A stretch of DNA of 64,000 nt from Cannabis sativa (lineage: Eukaryota; Streptophyta; Magnoliopsida; Rosales; Cannabaceae). The notes below the pieces were generated by a model, which worked only from the letters and a program-made list of their open reading frames with translations, ran no database searches and had not been told where the DNA came from. Numbering within the stretch: position 1 is the first letter of the stretch; each line of letters starts with the position of its first letter. The position numbers and the translations under genes are program-made. The stretch lies in NCBI RefSeq assembly GCF_029168945.1, contig NC_083605.1:74604969-74668968 (forward strand), written 5' to 3'. This document shows, one piece after another, positions 20,261 through 31,400 of this stretch.

Positions 20261-22239
20261 TGTAACGCCCTCATTTATTTAAAATAAAATGCTATAAATG
20301 AACTGAAGTCAAAGTACTAAAGTTGTCTTTATTTAAAAAAATAACAATTTTCAAAATATGGGTACTCAGTTGAAATCAAAGTATTACTATTTAAGTAAAT
20401 ACAAAAAAAAAAAAAAAAAAACTAAAAGACAACATCCACAATAAGTTTTATGAATTTAAAAGTGACTTTCAGCGAAAGATGACCAAGACCACACGTAGTT
20501 ACATGATCTCACGAGATACACCCCATGCTGTCCAGACCCAACTTGCCACCGAAAGTTTACAGGCTTACTTATCTGCACATGGGGAGTAAATTAGGAGTGA
20601 GCTGTAAAGTCCAGTAAGGAAAAAAAAATACCATGTACAAGCACTCACACATCATACCACAATCATATACATCAACCATGCAACAAATCTATCATGTTTT
20701 TAAATAGAGGCAGTCATACTAATACAGAAATATCACACACTCACACTCCAGCTTCCATACAAGTCTAGAGTGTCTTACGTTCTTAACCTGAACGCAGTAG
20801 CAATGGCTAGTGCACCCTTACGTACACTGTCCCACTTACCACATCACCATACATGTGTGGTTTCTGACCACGTTCAAGTACCTGGAACATGATTAAATAG
20901 CCATATACAATCCATCGACAAAACACTATTTTACCGAAACTATCATATTTCACAGTTTCAATACAATTAATTCAACAAGTCCCACTAAGTACTCAAACCG
21001 TATAAAAAGTACAAGTAAAGTATAACTATTTTTCCTTACCTCAACTCCGCTGTAATTAACTCTTACGATATCTTCTAGGCCGTATCAACAATTAGCTAAC
21101 CCTTAAACCACCGATAAACTCAATATATTTGTAATTCTTACTATACAGAAAGTTTAGATCAGAATTTGACTCATAAAACGTTTGAATTAGAAATCCTACT
21201 GTTCACAAAGTTTTTAGATAATCGAAAGACCTTTCTAACGGTATAGAGATCATCAAAATCGAAGTTATAACCTAGGATTTATGGATATTTTATTAAAATA
21301 TTTTCTTTAAAATCCTGGATCATGTTGATTTCTGAATATAGTTTAATAATAATAATTTTAAATATAGTTACACCCCGATCCAGACAGATTTTCCTTCAAC
21401 AAAAATGTAGCTCTCTTCTTAAGCTTTAAAACGAGATAAAAATCTTTTAAAATGGATCAAAATTGAGAGAGATATTGAGTTTTTACTAAGGACACTTTTT
21501 TCTGAAATAAAACTTAAAACGAGATATCCTAACCGAGTAAAGATACCGATTTTTAATAAGTAAGAACCCCAAATTAGGGAAAGGTTTCTTCAAAGAAAAT
21601 ATGGATTATCGAATTAGCTTTCTAACGGTGCCAGAATCACTGGAAAAAATAGATATCGAGAGAGATATTATACTTTTACTGAGGCAATATCGGAAGGAAA
21701 TCTGGAAAAACTGTAATTCGACAGCCAGCATGAAAATATGAATTTTTTGACATTGAAATAATCAGAATTAGGGAAAAGTATCTTCACAAAATATATCATT
21801 AAATTATCTTTAAAATGGTACCTAGATCACTGCAAACGGACATATAAGGAGAGAGATATGATAGTTTTATGAAAGGCTATTCTCTGAAAACGAAAATAAA
21901 AACACAATTACGAATTTAGTTTATATTATCGTTAATACCCAAATAAATTACTTCAAGATTTCAAGTTGCTCAGTTCAGAAGACATAAAATACTGGTGTTC
22001 AGATACGAGTGGCTGATTGTTGACTCCAAAGCTTTTAGGATTAGAACTATCTATTTGGTGACATAAAGAAGGTGATACTTTTAGATAAAAGATAGATACG
22101 ATAGATATATGGTTGTTAGGATTTTGAAAAGAAAAAAAATATATCGTATAATATACGCATATATACCAACTGTATAATAGATTTAAATTTAAAATTAAAA
22201 ATCTGACTAATTATCTATTCAAATTATTATTATTATTAT

Positions 22240-22275
<36 letters not shown>

Positions 22276-22340
22276 TTTTAATAAATATCCACTCTAATAA
22301 ATTTAAACTTCAATTTATTATTTAAACTATTCTTTTTTTA
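20261..22340 (-). repeat. LTR of the right palindrome arm (5' end lost)
   Basis: On the minus strand it ends GAGGGCGTTACA at 20261, followed by the leader. It pairs with the left LTR over its whole length but lacks the first ~350 bases if the left LTR begins at 16238. It carries a (TTA/TAA)n run at about 22225-22275 that is absent from the left arm. Confidence 0.7.
22225..22275. repeat. (TTA/TAA)n microsatellite
   Basis: ATT repeats pass into TAA repeats inside the right-arm LTR; the left arm has only a short run at the matching site. Confidence 0.9.
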
Positions 22341-22413
22341 AATAAAGACAACATTAGTACTTTCACGCCAGTTTATTTATAGTATTTTATTTTAAATAAA
22401 TAAGGGAGTTACA
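22341..22413 (+). repeat. LTR 3'-end fragment in plus orientation
   Basis: AATAAAGACAACATTAGTAC to GGGAGTTACA matches the last ~73 bases of the left LTR (about 18586-18658), in the same orientation as that LTR and opposite to the adjoining right arm. It is probably the remnant of the element's 3' LTR. The next five bases, TAAAC, may be the target duplication. Confidence 0.75.
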
Positions 22414-23012
22414 TAAACTAAACGGTAACTTAAAACATAAACATATAGATAAATGTAGACAAGTGATAGCATTCCACATTTCCAATTCAACACCCCGAAA
22501 TTCCAATGCCCCAAAATTAGTATCAAAAGTAATCTTCTAAGGAAATTTGTAATGTTAATTGTCAAAATCCTAGTTATCAAAAGAGATAACGAAGAACCTA
22601 ATTTGTTAGAGAAATTAATTGTGTAATAATTATTAGATAAAACCTTTCAAAATTCAAACAAGCTATGAGATTTATTTCTGCAAAAGAAAAAGGAAAAAAA
22701 GTTATGAGATTTGCAAAACATAAGGAGGTAAAAGTTGGAGTTAAAAGATTCTCATATAAATTATAGTCAAATTGCTTAGTACACTTTTGTTCTTTATGGG
22801 AAAGATGCTTCTTATTCATTTCACTTTAAAACATGAGGCTTCTCATATAGCCGTTGGTTACAATAACATCTTCATTTCCTTTCTTTTTGGGAACCATAAT
22901 TGATTATAATTACAATAAGAAAGATAGAACTGGTCTCTTAAAAGTAAGAATCAAAAGTTGAAACTCAACTATGGTTAGGTTAACATAAAAAGAAACTATA
23001 GTTTAAAGAAAA
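22414..23012. other. Intergenic DNA, no recognisable feature
   Basis: The sequence is AT-rich but not repetitive. I see no gene or element ends. Confidence 0.5.
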
Positions 23013-23325
23013 CAATGAAAATACTATAAGGACCTTTTAGTAATTTGAAAGTAGTATAAGAGCCTATAAATATGTAATTAGATAATCATTAATGAATATG
23101 GATTAAGAAAATAGAACTTCAGTTCAATTATAAATTTTAGAAATTGACAATTTGACAATCTCGAAGAATGTATTTAGAGATTTAGAGACTTTGTCAATCT
23201 CCTAATTTAATCTAAATTCTATTTTCTCAATCAATATTTTAATGACTACCCAATTATATATTTATATATTTATAGGCTCTCACACTACTTTCAAATTACT
23301 AAAAAGTCCCTATAGTATTTGCATT
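23013..23325. mobile_element. MITE with ~95-bp inverted repeats upstream of the DUF1191 gene
   Basis: AATGAAAATACTATAAGGAC at the left faces AATGCAAATACTATAGGGAC on the other strand at the right. The arms continue through TTTAGTAATTTGAAAGTAGT and GAGCCTATAAATAT. No coding sequence is present. The superfamily is uncertain because the target duplication is not clear. Confidence 0.7.
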
Positions 23326-23784
23326 CATCAACATTATTATCATGAATAGAAAGAGATCAGTCTAGTCAACCATGAATCATGATTTCACACCTCAAAAATG
23401 TCTACATTTTGATTAAAGAGCAATTAGCGCCAATAATGGTAAGTACCCTTAATATGGGCCAATATTAAAAGAAGAAGAAAAAAGAAAAGATTGCTTCTTC
23501 TCTAAATTAAATTCAAAGTGAAATTTTGATAAAGAAAGATAGTGTCTTATTAGTTACTAGTTTGGTCTCTTTATATGGGACCCTTTTCATACCATGCTCA
23601 CAGCTCACTATCTTTATTCAAAACACATCATTCAAACAATTTCAAACATATTTATTATTTACACTTTTCTTTTATTATCATAATTGTACTGTTTTTTTCT
23701 TTCTTCTTTTTCCTTTTTTCCAATGCTTAAAAAGATCAAGTTTTTCACTTTGTGTCTTAAGAAGGATCCAAATTCCAAGCCAAG

Positions 23785-24666
23785 ATGAAATTAAACATCT
23801 TTGTTTTGCTCTTCTTATCTGTTTGTTTTCCCTTGGTAAATTGTTTTAACAAGTCTGCAACAGCTTCTTTAGATGCTTTACTTCAAGATTTTACTTCGAA
23901 GGCGCTTGTCAGACACAAGCCTCACACTGGTGTCTTGTACAAAACTATCCCGCCAGCCAATTTATCGGGTATAGAAGTGTCGATTTTGAAGATAAGAAGC
24001 CGGGGATTGTGGTATAATGGAGCTAATTTTAGCTACTTTAGTATACCTTCAAGAACAATCTCTTTGCCTCATGTAAGAAGACTTGCTTTGGTTTATCATG
24101 ACATGAAAAATTGGTCTTCTCATTACTATAAAGTACCAGGTTACTCTTTAATCACTTCGGTTGTTGGTTTCATGGCTTTCGATGCATCAAATCCAAGTGC
24201 CAATAGCTTCACTAAAGTCAGTCTAACTACTATGGGGAAGCCTATTTCGATTCATTTTCGAAACTTGACACTCGCAGAGAGCACAAAACCCGAAACAAAA
24301 TGTGTTACATTTGCAGCTAATGGAAGCTTTTATCTTAGTGAGATGAGTTATTTCGGTGAGTGTCTATCCAGAGAGCAGGGTCATTTTTCAGTTGTTATTC
24401 CAGAAAACAACAGCAGGGTACAAAGAAAGAAGATTGTATGGCATTGGTGGTTGATTGGCTCCATTCTTGGATTTATTGTTCTGGTTTTGGTTGGTTTTGG
24501 TGGGATTTTCTCTATGAGGTTTTTAAGAACAAAGAAGATTCAGATAATGGAAAAACAAGCTGATGAAGATTTGGTTCTTACAAGTAGATGGGTTGGTCAG
24601 AGCAAAATGCCTTCTGCTGCAGTAACAAGAACACAACCTGTTCTTGAGAATGGTTGTTTCACATGA
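23785..24666 (+). CDS. DUF1191 family type I membrane protein
   Basis: This intronless frame of 293 residues starts with a signal peptide (about 1-20, MKLNIFVLLFLSVCFPLVNC). A luminal or extracellular domain of about 195 residues follows, with several N-X-S/T sequons (NKS, NLS, NFS, NWS, NLT, NGS) and a cysteine pair (ETKCVTF and FGECLS) that may form a disulfide. One membrane span lies at about 222-246 (WWLIGSILGFIVLVLVGFGG), then a ~45-residue cytosolic tail with basic RTKK next to the membrane. Order and spacing match plant DUF1191 proteins, whose function is unknown. The tail motif LTSRWVGQSKMPSAA and the end ENGCFT look family-typical. The first ATG in frame with the signal peptide was taken as start. 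It has its own promoter and is tail-to-tail with the PPR gene. Confidence 0.88.
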   Translation: MKLNIFVLLFLSVCFPLVNCFNKSATASLDALLQDFTSKALVRHKPHTGVLYKTIPPANLSGIEVSILKIRSRGLWYNGANFSYFSIPSRTISLPHVRRLALVYHDMKNWSSHYYKVPGYSLITSVVGFMAFDASNPSANSFTKVSLTTMGKPISIHFRNLTLAESTKPETKCVTFAANGSFYLSEMSYFGECLSREQGHFSVVIPENNSRVQRKKIVWHWWLIGSILGFIVLVLVGFGGIFSMRFLRTKKIQIMEKQADEDLVLTSRWVGQSKMPSAAVTRTQPVLENGCFT

Positions 24667-24980
24667 TTTCTTTACTATTTTTCTTCAATATCATCCTTTT
24701 CATTTGCTGTTTTTAATTTGAAGTGAGTGACCAACAAAAGGTGATTTTACCAAACAAAAGTAATGACTTTAATCATGGTATTGTAACACTGAGAAATACA
24801 TTATATACAAGTTCTTTGGTTTTCAATTGATAGAATAGAAGTTATGTAAATTTGTTTATGTATAAAGAGAAAGGTAACATCTGATTTCATCAATTTTTGT
24901 CTATCAAAATTATTGTGAACAATTAATGTTACCATATAAATAGTAGGACAATGCATACCTTAACTTGCAAAGAATTTTCT

Positions 24981-27332
24981 TCACCAATAGTCTCCACAAG
25001 AACACAAGCCGTCCTTAAAATGATGAAATCTATTAGCATCTCTAACCACAATAACTCTACCGGTGATCTTCGATATTAGTTTAGTTGCATTATGGCAATC
25101 TAAACAAACCCTGAGATTCTTAATGATCCTTATTTCGGTTCCAGGTTCAGTAGCAATAAGACCGAAAGCAATGGCCAGTTTCTCACTGTGAACCTTCACC
25201 ATTAGCTCCTTCTCTTCTTCCTCCACATCATGCAAAGCAGTAGTAGTCTCTGTATGAAATCCAGCCTCCCTCATCTTTCCCGCTAACTTATCTAACATTG
25301 CGTAGATTTCCATCGTTCTAGGATGACTTCGGTCACTAGCTGTAAATACATGAGTGTCCTCACCAATCTCAATCAGAGTGCACCCTGGAACCTTTTCTAG
25401 TTTCCTATTTTTGACAACTTGTCTTACCATGGCAGCCTTTGGAAAATTCCTGTCAGCTGAGTATATGTTAGAGAGTAAGACATAATATCCTGTATTTCCA
25501 GGGTCCAATTCAAATAGCTTTTCAGAAGCTAAACGTGCTATACTATGGTTTTTATGAGTCATACAAGCACCAAGCAAAGAACCCCAAACAACAACCCCTG
25601 GATCAACTGGCATTTTCCTTATAAATTCCAAGGCTTGATCAACTTGTCCAGCTCTTCCAAGAATGTCAACCATGCACGCATAGTGCTCAGCTAAGGGCTC
25701 GAAACCATGATCACGAACCATGGACTTAAATATATTATCTCCTTCTTTCACCAAACCAGCATGGCTGCAAGCATACAAGATTGATAGAAAGGTAACCCCA
25801 GTTGGGGCAACCCCACAATGCAACATCTCATTAAAAAGCTCAAGTGCTTCATGACCATGTCCATGGAGGCCATATCCGGATATCATCGCGTTCCAAGTAA
25901 CAACATTTTTCTGTTTAATCAAGTCGAATAATTCCCGAGCTTCCACAATGCTTCCACACTTGGCATACATGTCAACAAGAGCAGTTTTCACAAATATGTT
26001 AGACTCAAGATTTTTGCTCTTAATTAAGCCATGAACCCATTTTCCAAGACTTAGGATACCAAGTTGAGCACAAGCTGAAAGAATACTTGTAATGGTAATA
26101 GGATTTGGACTTAGCACAGATATCATTTCCTTGAAAAGAGATATTGCCATCTCTGTGAGTCCATTTTGAGTATAACCTGAGATCATAGCATTCCAAGATG
26201 CCAAACTCTTTTCTGGTGATTCCTCAAAAAGTTTTCTTGCAGATTCTATTTCATTGAGTCTACAATAAACAGTGGTTAATGCAGTTGAAACAGAAGGGTC
26301 TGAAAGAATACCAAACTTCAAACAAAAATCTTGTATAGAGTTAGTAAGTTGCAAATGACCAAAGGCAGAAGATACAGGAATCAGACCCACAACTGTACTT
26401 GGATTTACTTTCTCCCCAAATGCAAGTAATTCCTTGAAAAGCTTCAATGAGGACTCTGTATCATTATTGCTAGTATAAGCTGCAATCATAGCATTATAAC
26501 ATATCAAATCAGGATGACTAATCTTCCCAAACAACAACCTTGCTCTATCAATCTCTCCACATTTTGAATACAAAGAAACTAATCCTGTAAGCACATAAAC
26601 ATCACTATCCAACCCAACCTTCATAGCCAAACACTGAATTCCCATCCCAACTTGCAACTCATGAAGTTCAGCCACAGCTGGAAGAACCACTGCCAAGGTT
26701 CTAGAATCAAATGGTGTACCACTAGAAACCATATCAACAAAAAGCCTTACAGAATCGAAATAACAACAATTCTTAGCTAACCCAGAAATCATTGTGTTCC
26801 ACAAAACAGTATCCCTCACAGACATTTCATCAAACACCTTCTGTGCTAACTCAAACTGTAAAAACTTCGAATACATATCAACCAAAGCTGACCCAACAAA
26901 CAAATTCGAAGCAAACCCATCAATGATAGAATGAGCATGTAACAGAATCCCATACTTAGCATCCTTAAAACCAGAAGCCGCTGAAATAGCGAAGGCGTAA
27001 GTAAACTCATCAGGAGTGAGAATCGTTTTGTTCCTCAAATGGGTATAAAGAGATATGGAAGACAAAGGAGATTCATTGTTGGAGAAACCCTTTACGAGGA
27101 CGTTGAAGAGGAACAAGTCCGGGTTAGGAATGGTGAGAAAGAGGCTTCTTGCCTTGCGAATGGCTTTGAAGTCAGAGAGTCTGTGAGTGAGTTTGGTGAC
27201 AATGGCGAGGTCGTATTGGAGGCCATGGATAACGACTTGAGCGTGGATTTGGGTGAGGTGAGAGAGAGAAGTAGCGGTTTTGAGTAGGCCGACGAAGAAA
27301 TTTCTGCTCCCCGGGCCGGCGCCGGCGATCAT
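24981..27332 (-). CDS. DYW9: DYW-class pentatricopeptide repeat protein, organelle RNA editing factor (At4g30700-like)
   Basis: This intronless frame of 783 residues is a PLS-type PPR protein. Tandem repeats fill roughly residues 35-580, with typical phrases such as YNAMIAAYTSNN, WNAMISGYTQNG, ALVDMYAKCGSI and ACMVDILGRAGQ. E and E+ regions follow, then the DYW deaminase domain with the zinc motif HSEK...CLDCH and the terminal CGDYW. DYW proteins bind a specific organelle transcript through the repeats and deaminate a cytidine to uridine. From memory the sequence closely follows Arabidopsis At4g30700 (DYW9, also called MEF29), a mitochondrial protein; that orthology should be confirmed. The ATG at 27330-27332 gives a short N-terminus, and no strong targeting peptide is obvious by eye. 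No frameshift or missing key residue was seen. Confidence 0.9.
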   Translation of the reverse strand: MIAGAGPGSRNFFVGLLKTATSLSHLTQIHAQVVIHGLQYDLAIVTKLTHRLSDFKAIRKARSLFLTIPNPDLFLFNVLVKGFSNNESPLSSISLYTHLRNKTILTPDEFTYAFAISAASGFKDAKYGILLHAHSIIDGFASNLFVGSALVDMYSKFLQFELAQKVFDEMSVRDTVLWNTMISGLAKNCCYFDSVRLFVDMVSSGTPFDSRTLAVVLPAVAELHELQVGMGIQCLAMKVGLDSDVYVLTGLVSLYSKCGEIDRARLLFGKISHPDLICYNAMIAAYTSNNDTESSLKLFKELLAFGEKVNPSTVVGLIPVSSAFGHLQLTNSIQDFCLKFGILSDPSVSTALTTVYCRLNEIESARKLFEESPEKSLASWNAMISGYTQNGLTEMAISLFKEMISVLSPNPITITSILSACAQLGILSLGKWVHGLIKSKNLESNIFVKTALVDMYAKCGSIVEARELFDLIKQKNVVTWNAMISGYGLHGHGHEALELFNEMLHCGVAPTGVTFLSILYACSHAGLVKEGDNIFKSMVRDHGFEPLAEHYACMVDILGRAGQVDQALEFIRKMPVDPGVVVWGSLLGACMTHKNHSIARLASEKLFELDPGNTGYYVLLSNIYSADRNFPKAAMVRQVVKNRKLEKVPGCTLIEIGEDTHVFTASDRSHPRTMEIYAMLDKLAGKMREAGFHTETTTALHDVEEEEKELMVKVHSEKLAIAFGLIATEPGTEIRIIKNLRVCLDCHNATKLISKITGRVIVVRDANRFHHFKDGLCSCGDYW

Positions 27333-27519
27333 CTGGTTATTCTCCTAATTCAAGAAACGTTTTTTATTAATTATGTTCACATATTTACACTAACATTATT
27401 CAAATAAAAAGTTGGGTTTTTATTTTCACTACATATGTTTCAAAAAGAAATTTCATATTTATAAATATTTGATATTGGAAAAAAAAAAAAAATATATGTT
27501 CCCGTTTCATAATATTTTA

Positions 27520-27832
27520 GCATGTTTGGTATTGTTTTCTGTTTTTTGTTTTCAAAAAATTGTTTTAAAAAATAAGAACAAAAAATAGTTTTTGAAGTTT
27601 TTAAAAACAAGTCATGTTTGGTTAGTGTTTTTAAAAAACAATATTGACCAAAAGTGAATTGGTTTTTAAAACAGAAAACAACATTTTGTTGTTTTCGAAA
27701 TTCTTGTTTTTTGTAACTTTGTTTTCTGAAAACTATTTTTAAAAAACAAGGCCAAACAAGTCAAATTGTTTTCAAAAAACAATTTTTTGTTTTTAAAAAC
27801 AAAAAACAGTTTTTTAGTTATGATGCCAAACA
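27520..27832. mobile_element. MITE with GTTTGG-type inverted repeats, upstream of the PPR gene
   Basis: CATGTTTGGTATTGTTTTCT faces, on the other strand, CTGTTTGGCATCATAACTAA. The interior is rich in TTTTTAAAAACA in both orientations. Related copies are at 46428-46867 and, decayed, near 14440-14560. It begins about 190 bases upstream of the PPR start codon. Confidence 0.7.
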
Positions 27833-28086
27833 GTTTTTTAGTTATTAATTTTTTGTAAGGCTACTGTTAGAATTTGTCTCTGTTCTTCGTTTTAATCAAC
27901 AAAACGTTCTTCGGTTTTTGTAAGTTATATTTGATCCTTGCTTTTGTAAATTTGAAAGTGAAAGAAGAAAAGAAAAAGTATTATTTCGGTGCAAAGATTA
28001 GCATGCTAAATTTTCCTTCACAAAGAAAAAGATGATACATCAAAACTACTGCAACCCTTACTGTTTTTACATTTATTTTCTTGAAG

Positions 28087-28157
28087 GCATAGATGCATGG
28101 CCAGGGACTCAAATCCATAGCCACAACTATCGGATTCCAGAGCCTTTTCGAGATCAG
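28087..28157 (+). pseudogene. Orphan exon of a flavin-containing monooxygenase (FMO GS-OX type)
   Basis: A 71-base segment with acceptor (TTTTCTTGAAG|GC) and donor (GATCAG|GTTTAT) reads IDAWPGTQIHSHNYRIPEPF then RDQ in one frame. This matches the conserved block of plant FMO GS-OX proteins around 'G-I-D-S-W-P-G-K-Q-x-H-S-H-N-Y-R', which precedes the NADPH-binding glycine motif. No other FMO exon is visible on either side: the LINE begins 285 bases downstream and a MITE ends 255 bases upstream. It is probably a remnant of a lost or scattered gene. The exon itself is undamaged. Confidence 0.7.
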
Positions 28158-28428
28158 GTTTATTTAAGATTCATTTTTCTCATGTAAATTTCTGCATTTT
28201 AAGTTAAATTGTTTATATACTTATCACGTTTGAATATTTCTCACTCTCACATTATCACGTTTATTAATTAATTTTTTGTTTTTTTGTTTTTTTCTTTTTT
28301 GAAATATTAATTTTCTGTTTTTTTGGTAAAAAAATAAAAATATTTTTCAAAAACATATTTTATAAAATTATTTTCACTTTTTAATTTTTTTATTGATAAT
28401 TTAAAATAAAAAAAATATTACTTTTAAA

Positions 28429-28441
28429 ATTTTTTAAACAG
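28429..28441. repeat. Target-site duplication of the LINE, 3' side
   Basis: ATTTTTTAAACAG here and ATTTTTTAAATAG at 34510-34522 flank the LINE and differ at one base. The length fits target-primed reverse transcription. Confidence 0.8.
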
Positions 28442-28481
28442 TTTTTTTTTTTTCTTGAGAAAAGATCACTATTATTATAAA

Positions 28482-31400
28482 TCAACAGTCAATTACAACA
28501 ATAGATGAAATAGGATCGGGTATTTCCCCTATCCAACAAATGTCTTGATCCAACGCTAAAGCATGTTTAGCTAGACCATGTGCAGCATGGTTAGCGTTTC
28601 TCTTAACATGAGAGATACGTGCTTCAAGAAAAAAGGATAAAAGACAACGAACATCCAATATTAAATCGGAAAAACAAGATAGATCAGTAGATGTGGTAGT
28701 TAGAGCATGAAAAACTCTAAGGGCATCGGTCTTTATATTGGTGATATGAAGTTGTTGCTGCAACGCCCAATTGAGGCTATGAAATAGCGCTTTTGCTTCC
28801 ATTTCGTCTGAACGGAAACAACCTTGTGTTGGTTTAGAAAGTACAGCAATGACTTGTCCATAATGGTCCCGAACAATGGCTCCTACACCCAGCGTTTTTG
28901 TGGCTGAGTTTACAGCAGCGTCGATATTAAGCTTAAAACCAGTGGCATCAGGTGGCTGCCAACGAACCTCTTGGAGATTGTTCGAAGTGGTAGCTGAAGA
29001 AGCTGTGTTTCCAGCAATTGAAGGAGCATGATTTGTGTGTTTTCTAGTGGACGAAAGTCTGAATTTTTCTACATAATCTTTAGCAAATGTAGCAGTTTGT
29101 TTCCCATCAGGTCTTGAACTGCCATGTAAAGATCTGTTTCTACTCGACCATATGGCCCATAAGTTGCAAATGATTAGCTCAAAATCCCTTTGTGAATGTA
29201 GAGTAGAAAGGTAGAAAATGTAATCACCATTAAACATTTGTTGCGCTTTCGGATAGTCCATTACAAAACCAGTATGGTTCCATACAGCCTTTGCATGAGG
29301 GCAGCTAAAGAGTGCATGCCCAATGGACTCCCAAGCACAAGAGCACATCGAACAGGCAGCCGAGTCAAGTACCTTCCGTCTATGTAATGCTGCTGCAGTT
29401 GGAAGAACATTATGCATAACCTTCCATGCAAAAATTTTGATCTTGGATGGGAGGGATAAGTGCCAAAAAGTTTTCCACCAAGAATTATGTAAATCTGAAG
29501 TGGATGAATTTTGTTGCTCGTCCAAGGTAGCAGCCAAGTGAAAACCAGACTTCACAGTGTACTCACCCGATGTTGTGTGGTGCCATATTAGACGGTCTAC
29601 CATAGGAAAGAAACTCAATGGAATGGAGACAATTTTATCGATATCCATCTGGCCAAAATAGTTGTGAAGAGCATCAAGGTTCCATTCTCTTTGATCTGTA
29701 ATGAAACACGCAACCGGCTGGGATGGGGAACCCGTGTAGGTGATTGGACGAAACTCCGTATGGCCCGGAATCCACTTGTCAAGACCACTCTGAATGTGAA
29801 AGCCATTCCCTACTTTATATCGAAGTCCTTTAGCGAGTAGCTCACGTCCCCAATGGATGCTTTGCCATGTGAGTGATGGGGAACCCAGTCTCGCTTCCAA
29901 AAAAGAGTTGTGAGGAAAGTATCGGCTCTTGAGAAGTCTGCTTAGTAAGGAGTTGGGCATGTCGAGGATTCTCCAAGCTTGACTTGCAAGTAGCGCTTGA
30001 TTGTAATGGATAAAGGAACGAAACTCCATTCCTCCTTCAAACTTAGACTTGCAAAGTAAATTCCATCTTTTCCAATGTATTTTAGAGCCATCTTTGTTTG
30101 AACCCCACCAAAAATTAGCCATCATGCTTTCAAGTTGTTGACAAAAAGTTTTGGTTAAGCGAAAACAACTCATCGCATAAGTTGGTATAGATTGAACCAC
30201 AACCTTCAATAGAACCTCTTTACCACCAACTGAAAACAATTTTTCATTCCAAGCATGCATCAACTTCCAAATACGTTCTTTGATGTGGCTGAATAGAACT
30301 TTCTTGTCGCGGCCAGAGTAAGAAGGTAGCTCAAGGTATCTTTCATGGCACTCACTAATGGGCATGCTAAGGGTTTGCTGAAAAAATAATTGCGCTGCCA
30401 TAGGAGTGTTTGGAGAGAAAGACATTACTGATTTGTGAGGATTTAGCATTTGGCCCGAAGCTTTATGATATATGTCAAGTGCTCTCTGAATTGCCAATGC
30501 AGAAGTGTTGGTAGCTTCACAAAATAGTAGACTGTCATCAGCGAAGAGGAGGTGAGAAATTGAAGGTGCTTGTCTGGTAATACGGAGTCCTTGTAAGTTG
30601 CCAATTGCTTCTTCATGTTGTAACAATCTCGATAGTCTCCCTGAGCAAATTAAGAACAAATAGGGAGATAATGGATCTCCTTGGCGCAGCCCCCTAGTAG
30701 GCCTCACAAGTCCCGTAGTGTCTCCATTGAGTGCAAAGGTGAGACTTGAAGATGATAGACATTTAAAAATTAAGTCAGTCCATGACTTTGCAAAGCCCAT
30801 TTTGTCCATGACAGCCCGTAAGTAATCCCATTCCACTCGGTCAAAAGCCTTACTCGTGTCTAATTTAAGCGCAGAGAAACCTTTTTTACCCCGTTTTTGA
30901 TGTTGAATATTGTGAACAAGCTCGAAGGCAACAAGCACATTATCAGTAATTAATCGATTGGAAAGAAATGCGCTTTGAGTTTCTGATATGACTAGGGGAA
31001 GTGCTTCTTTGAATCGCAACACAATCATCTTGGAAATGATCTTGTATATGACATTGCACAGACTAATTGGGCGAAAATCAGCTATGGTATTTGGTGAGCT
31101 GACTTTTGGAACAAGGGTGATGATCGCTTTATTAATTGAATCCATGTCCAGACCATGATTAAGGACCCCCAACACCACATCTGTAACCGAAGAACCAACA
31201 ATGTGCCAGTAATTTTGATAGAACATTGCAGACATACCATCACTACCTGGGCTTTTATCAGGGCTCATGGTTTTTAAAGCAGTAGTTACCTCCATTTCAG
31301 TAAAAGGGGCCGTGAGAGAGTGGTTGATTGCAGGTGTGATTGTAGTGGGAATGGCAGATGTGAATTGTGCTATAGCAGTCGGGTTTACTGATGTAGCAGT

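Larger units (their letters stand above)
19448..22340 (-). repeat. Right arm of the giant palindrome
   Basis: This is the reverse complement of 16586-19439: an inverted element half with acidic gag-like ORF end, leader, primer site and LTR. It stops at a T-rich/A-rich junction (TTCTTTTTTTAAATAAAG) where an LTR tail in the opposite orientation begins. The junction shares a short T/A run with the LTR sequence near 18575-18590, compatible with a template switch at microhomology. Confidence 0.88.
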
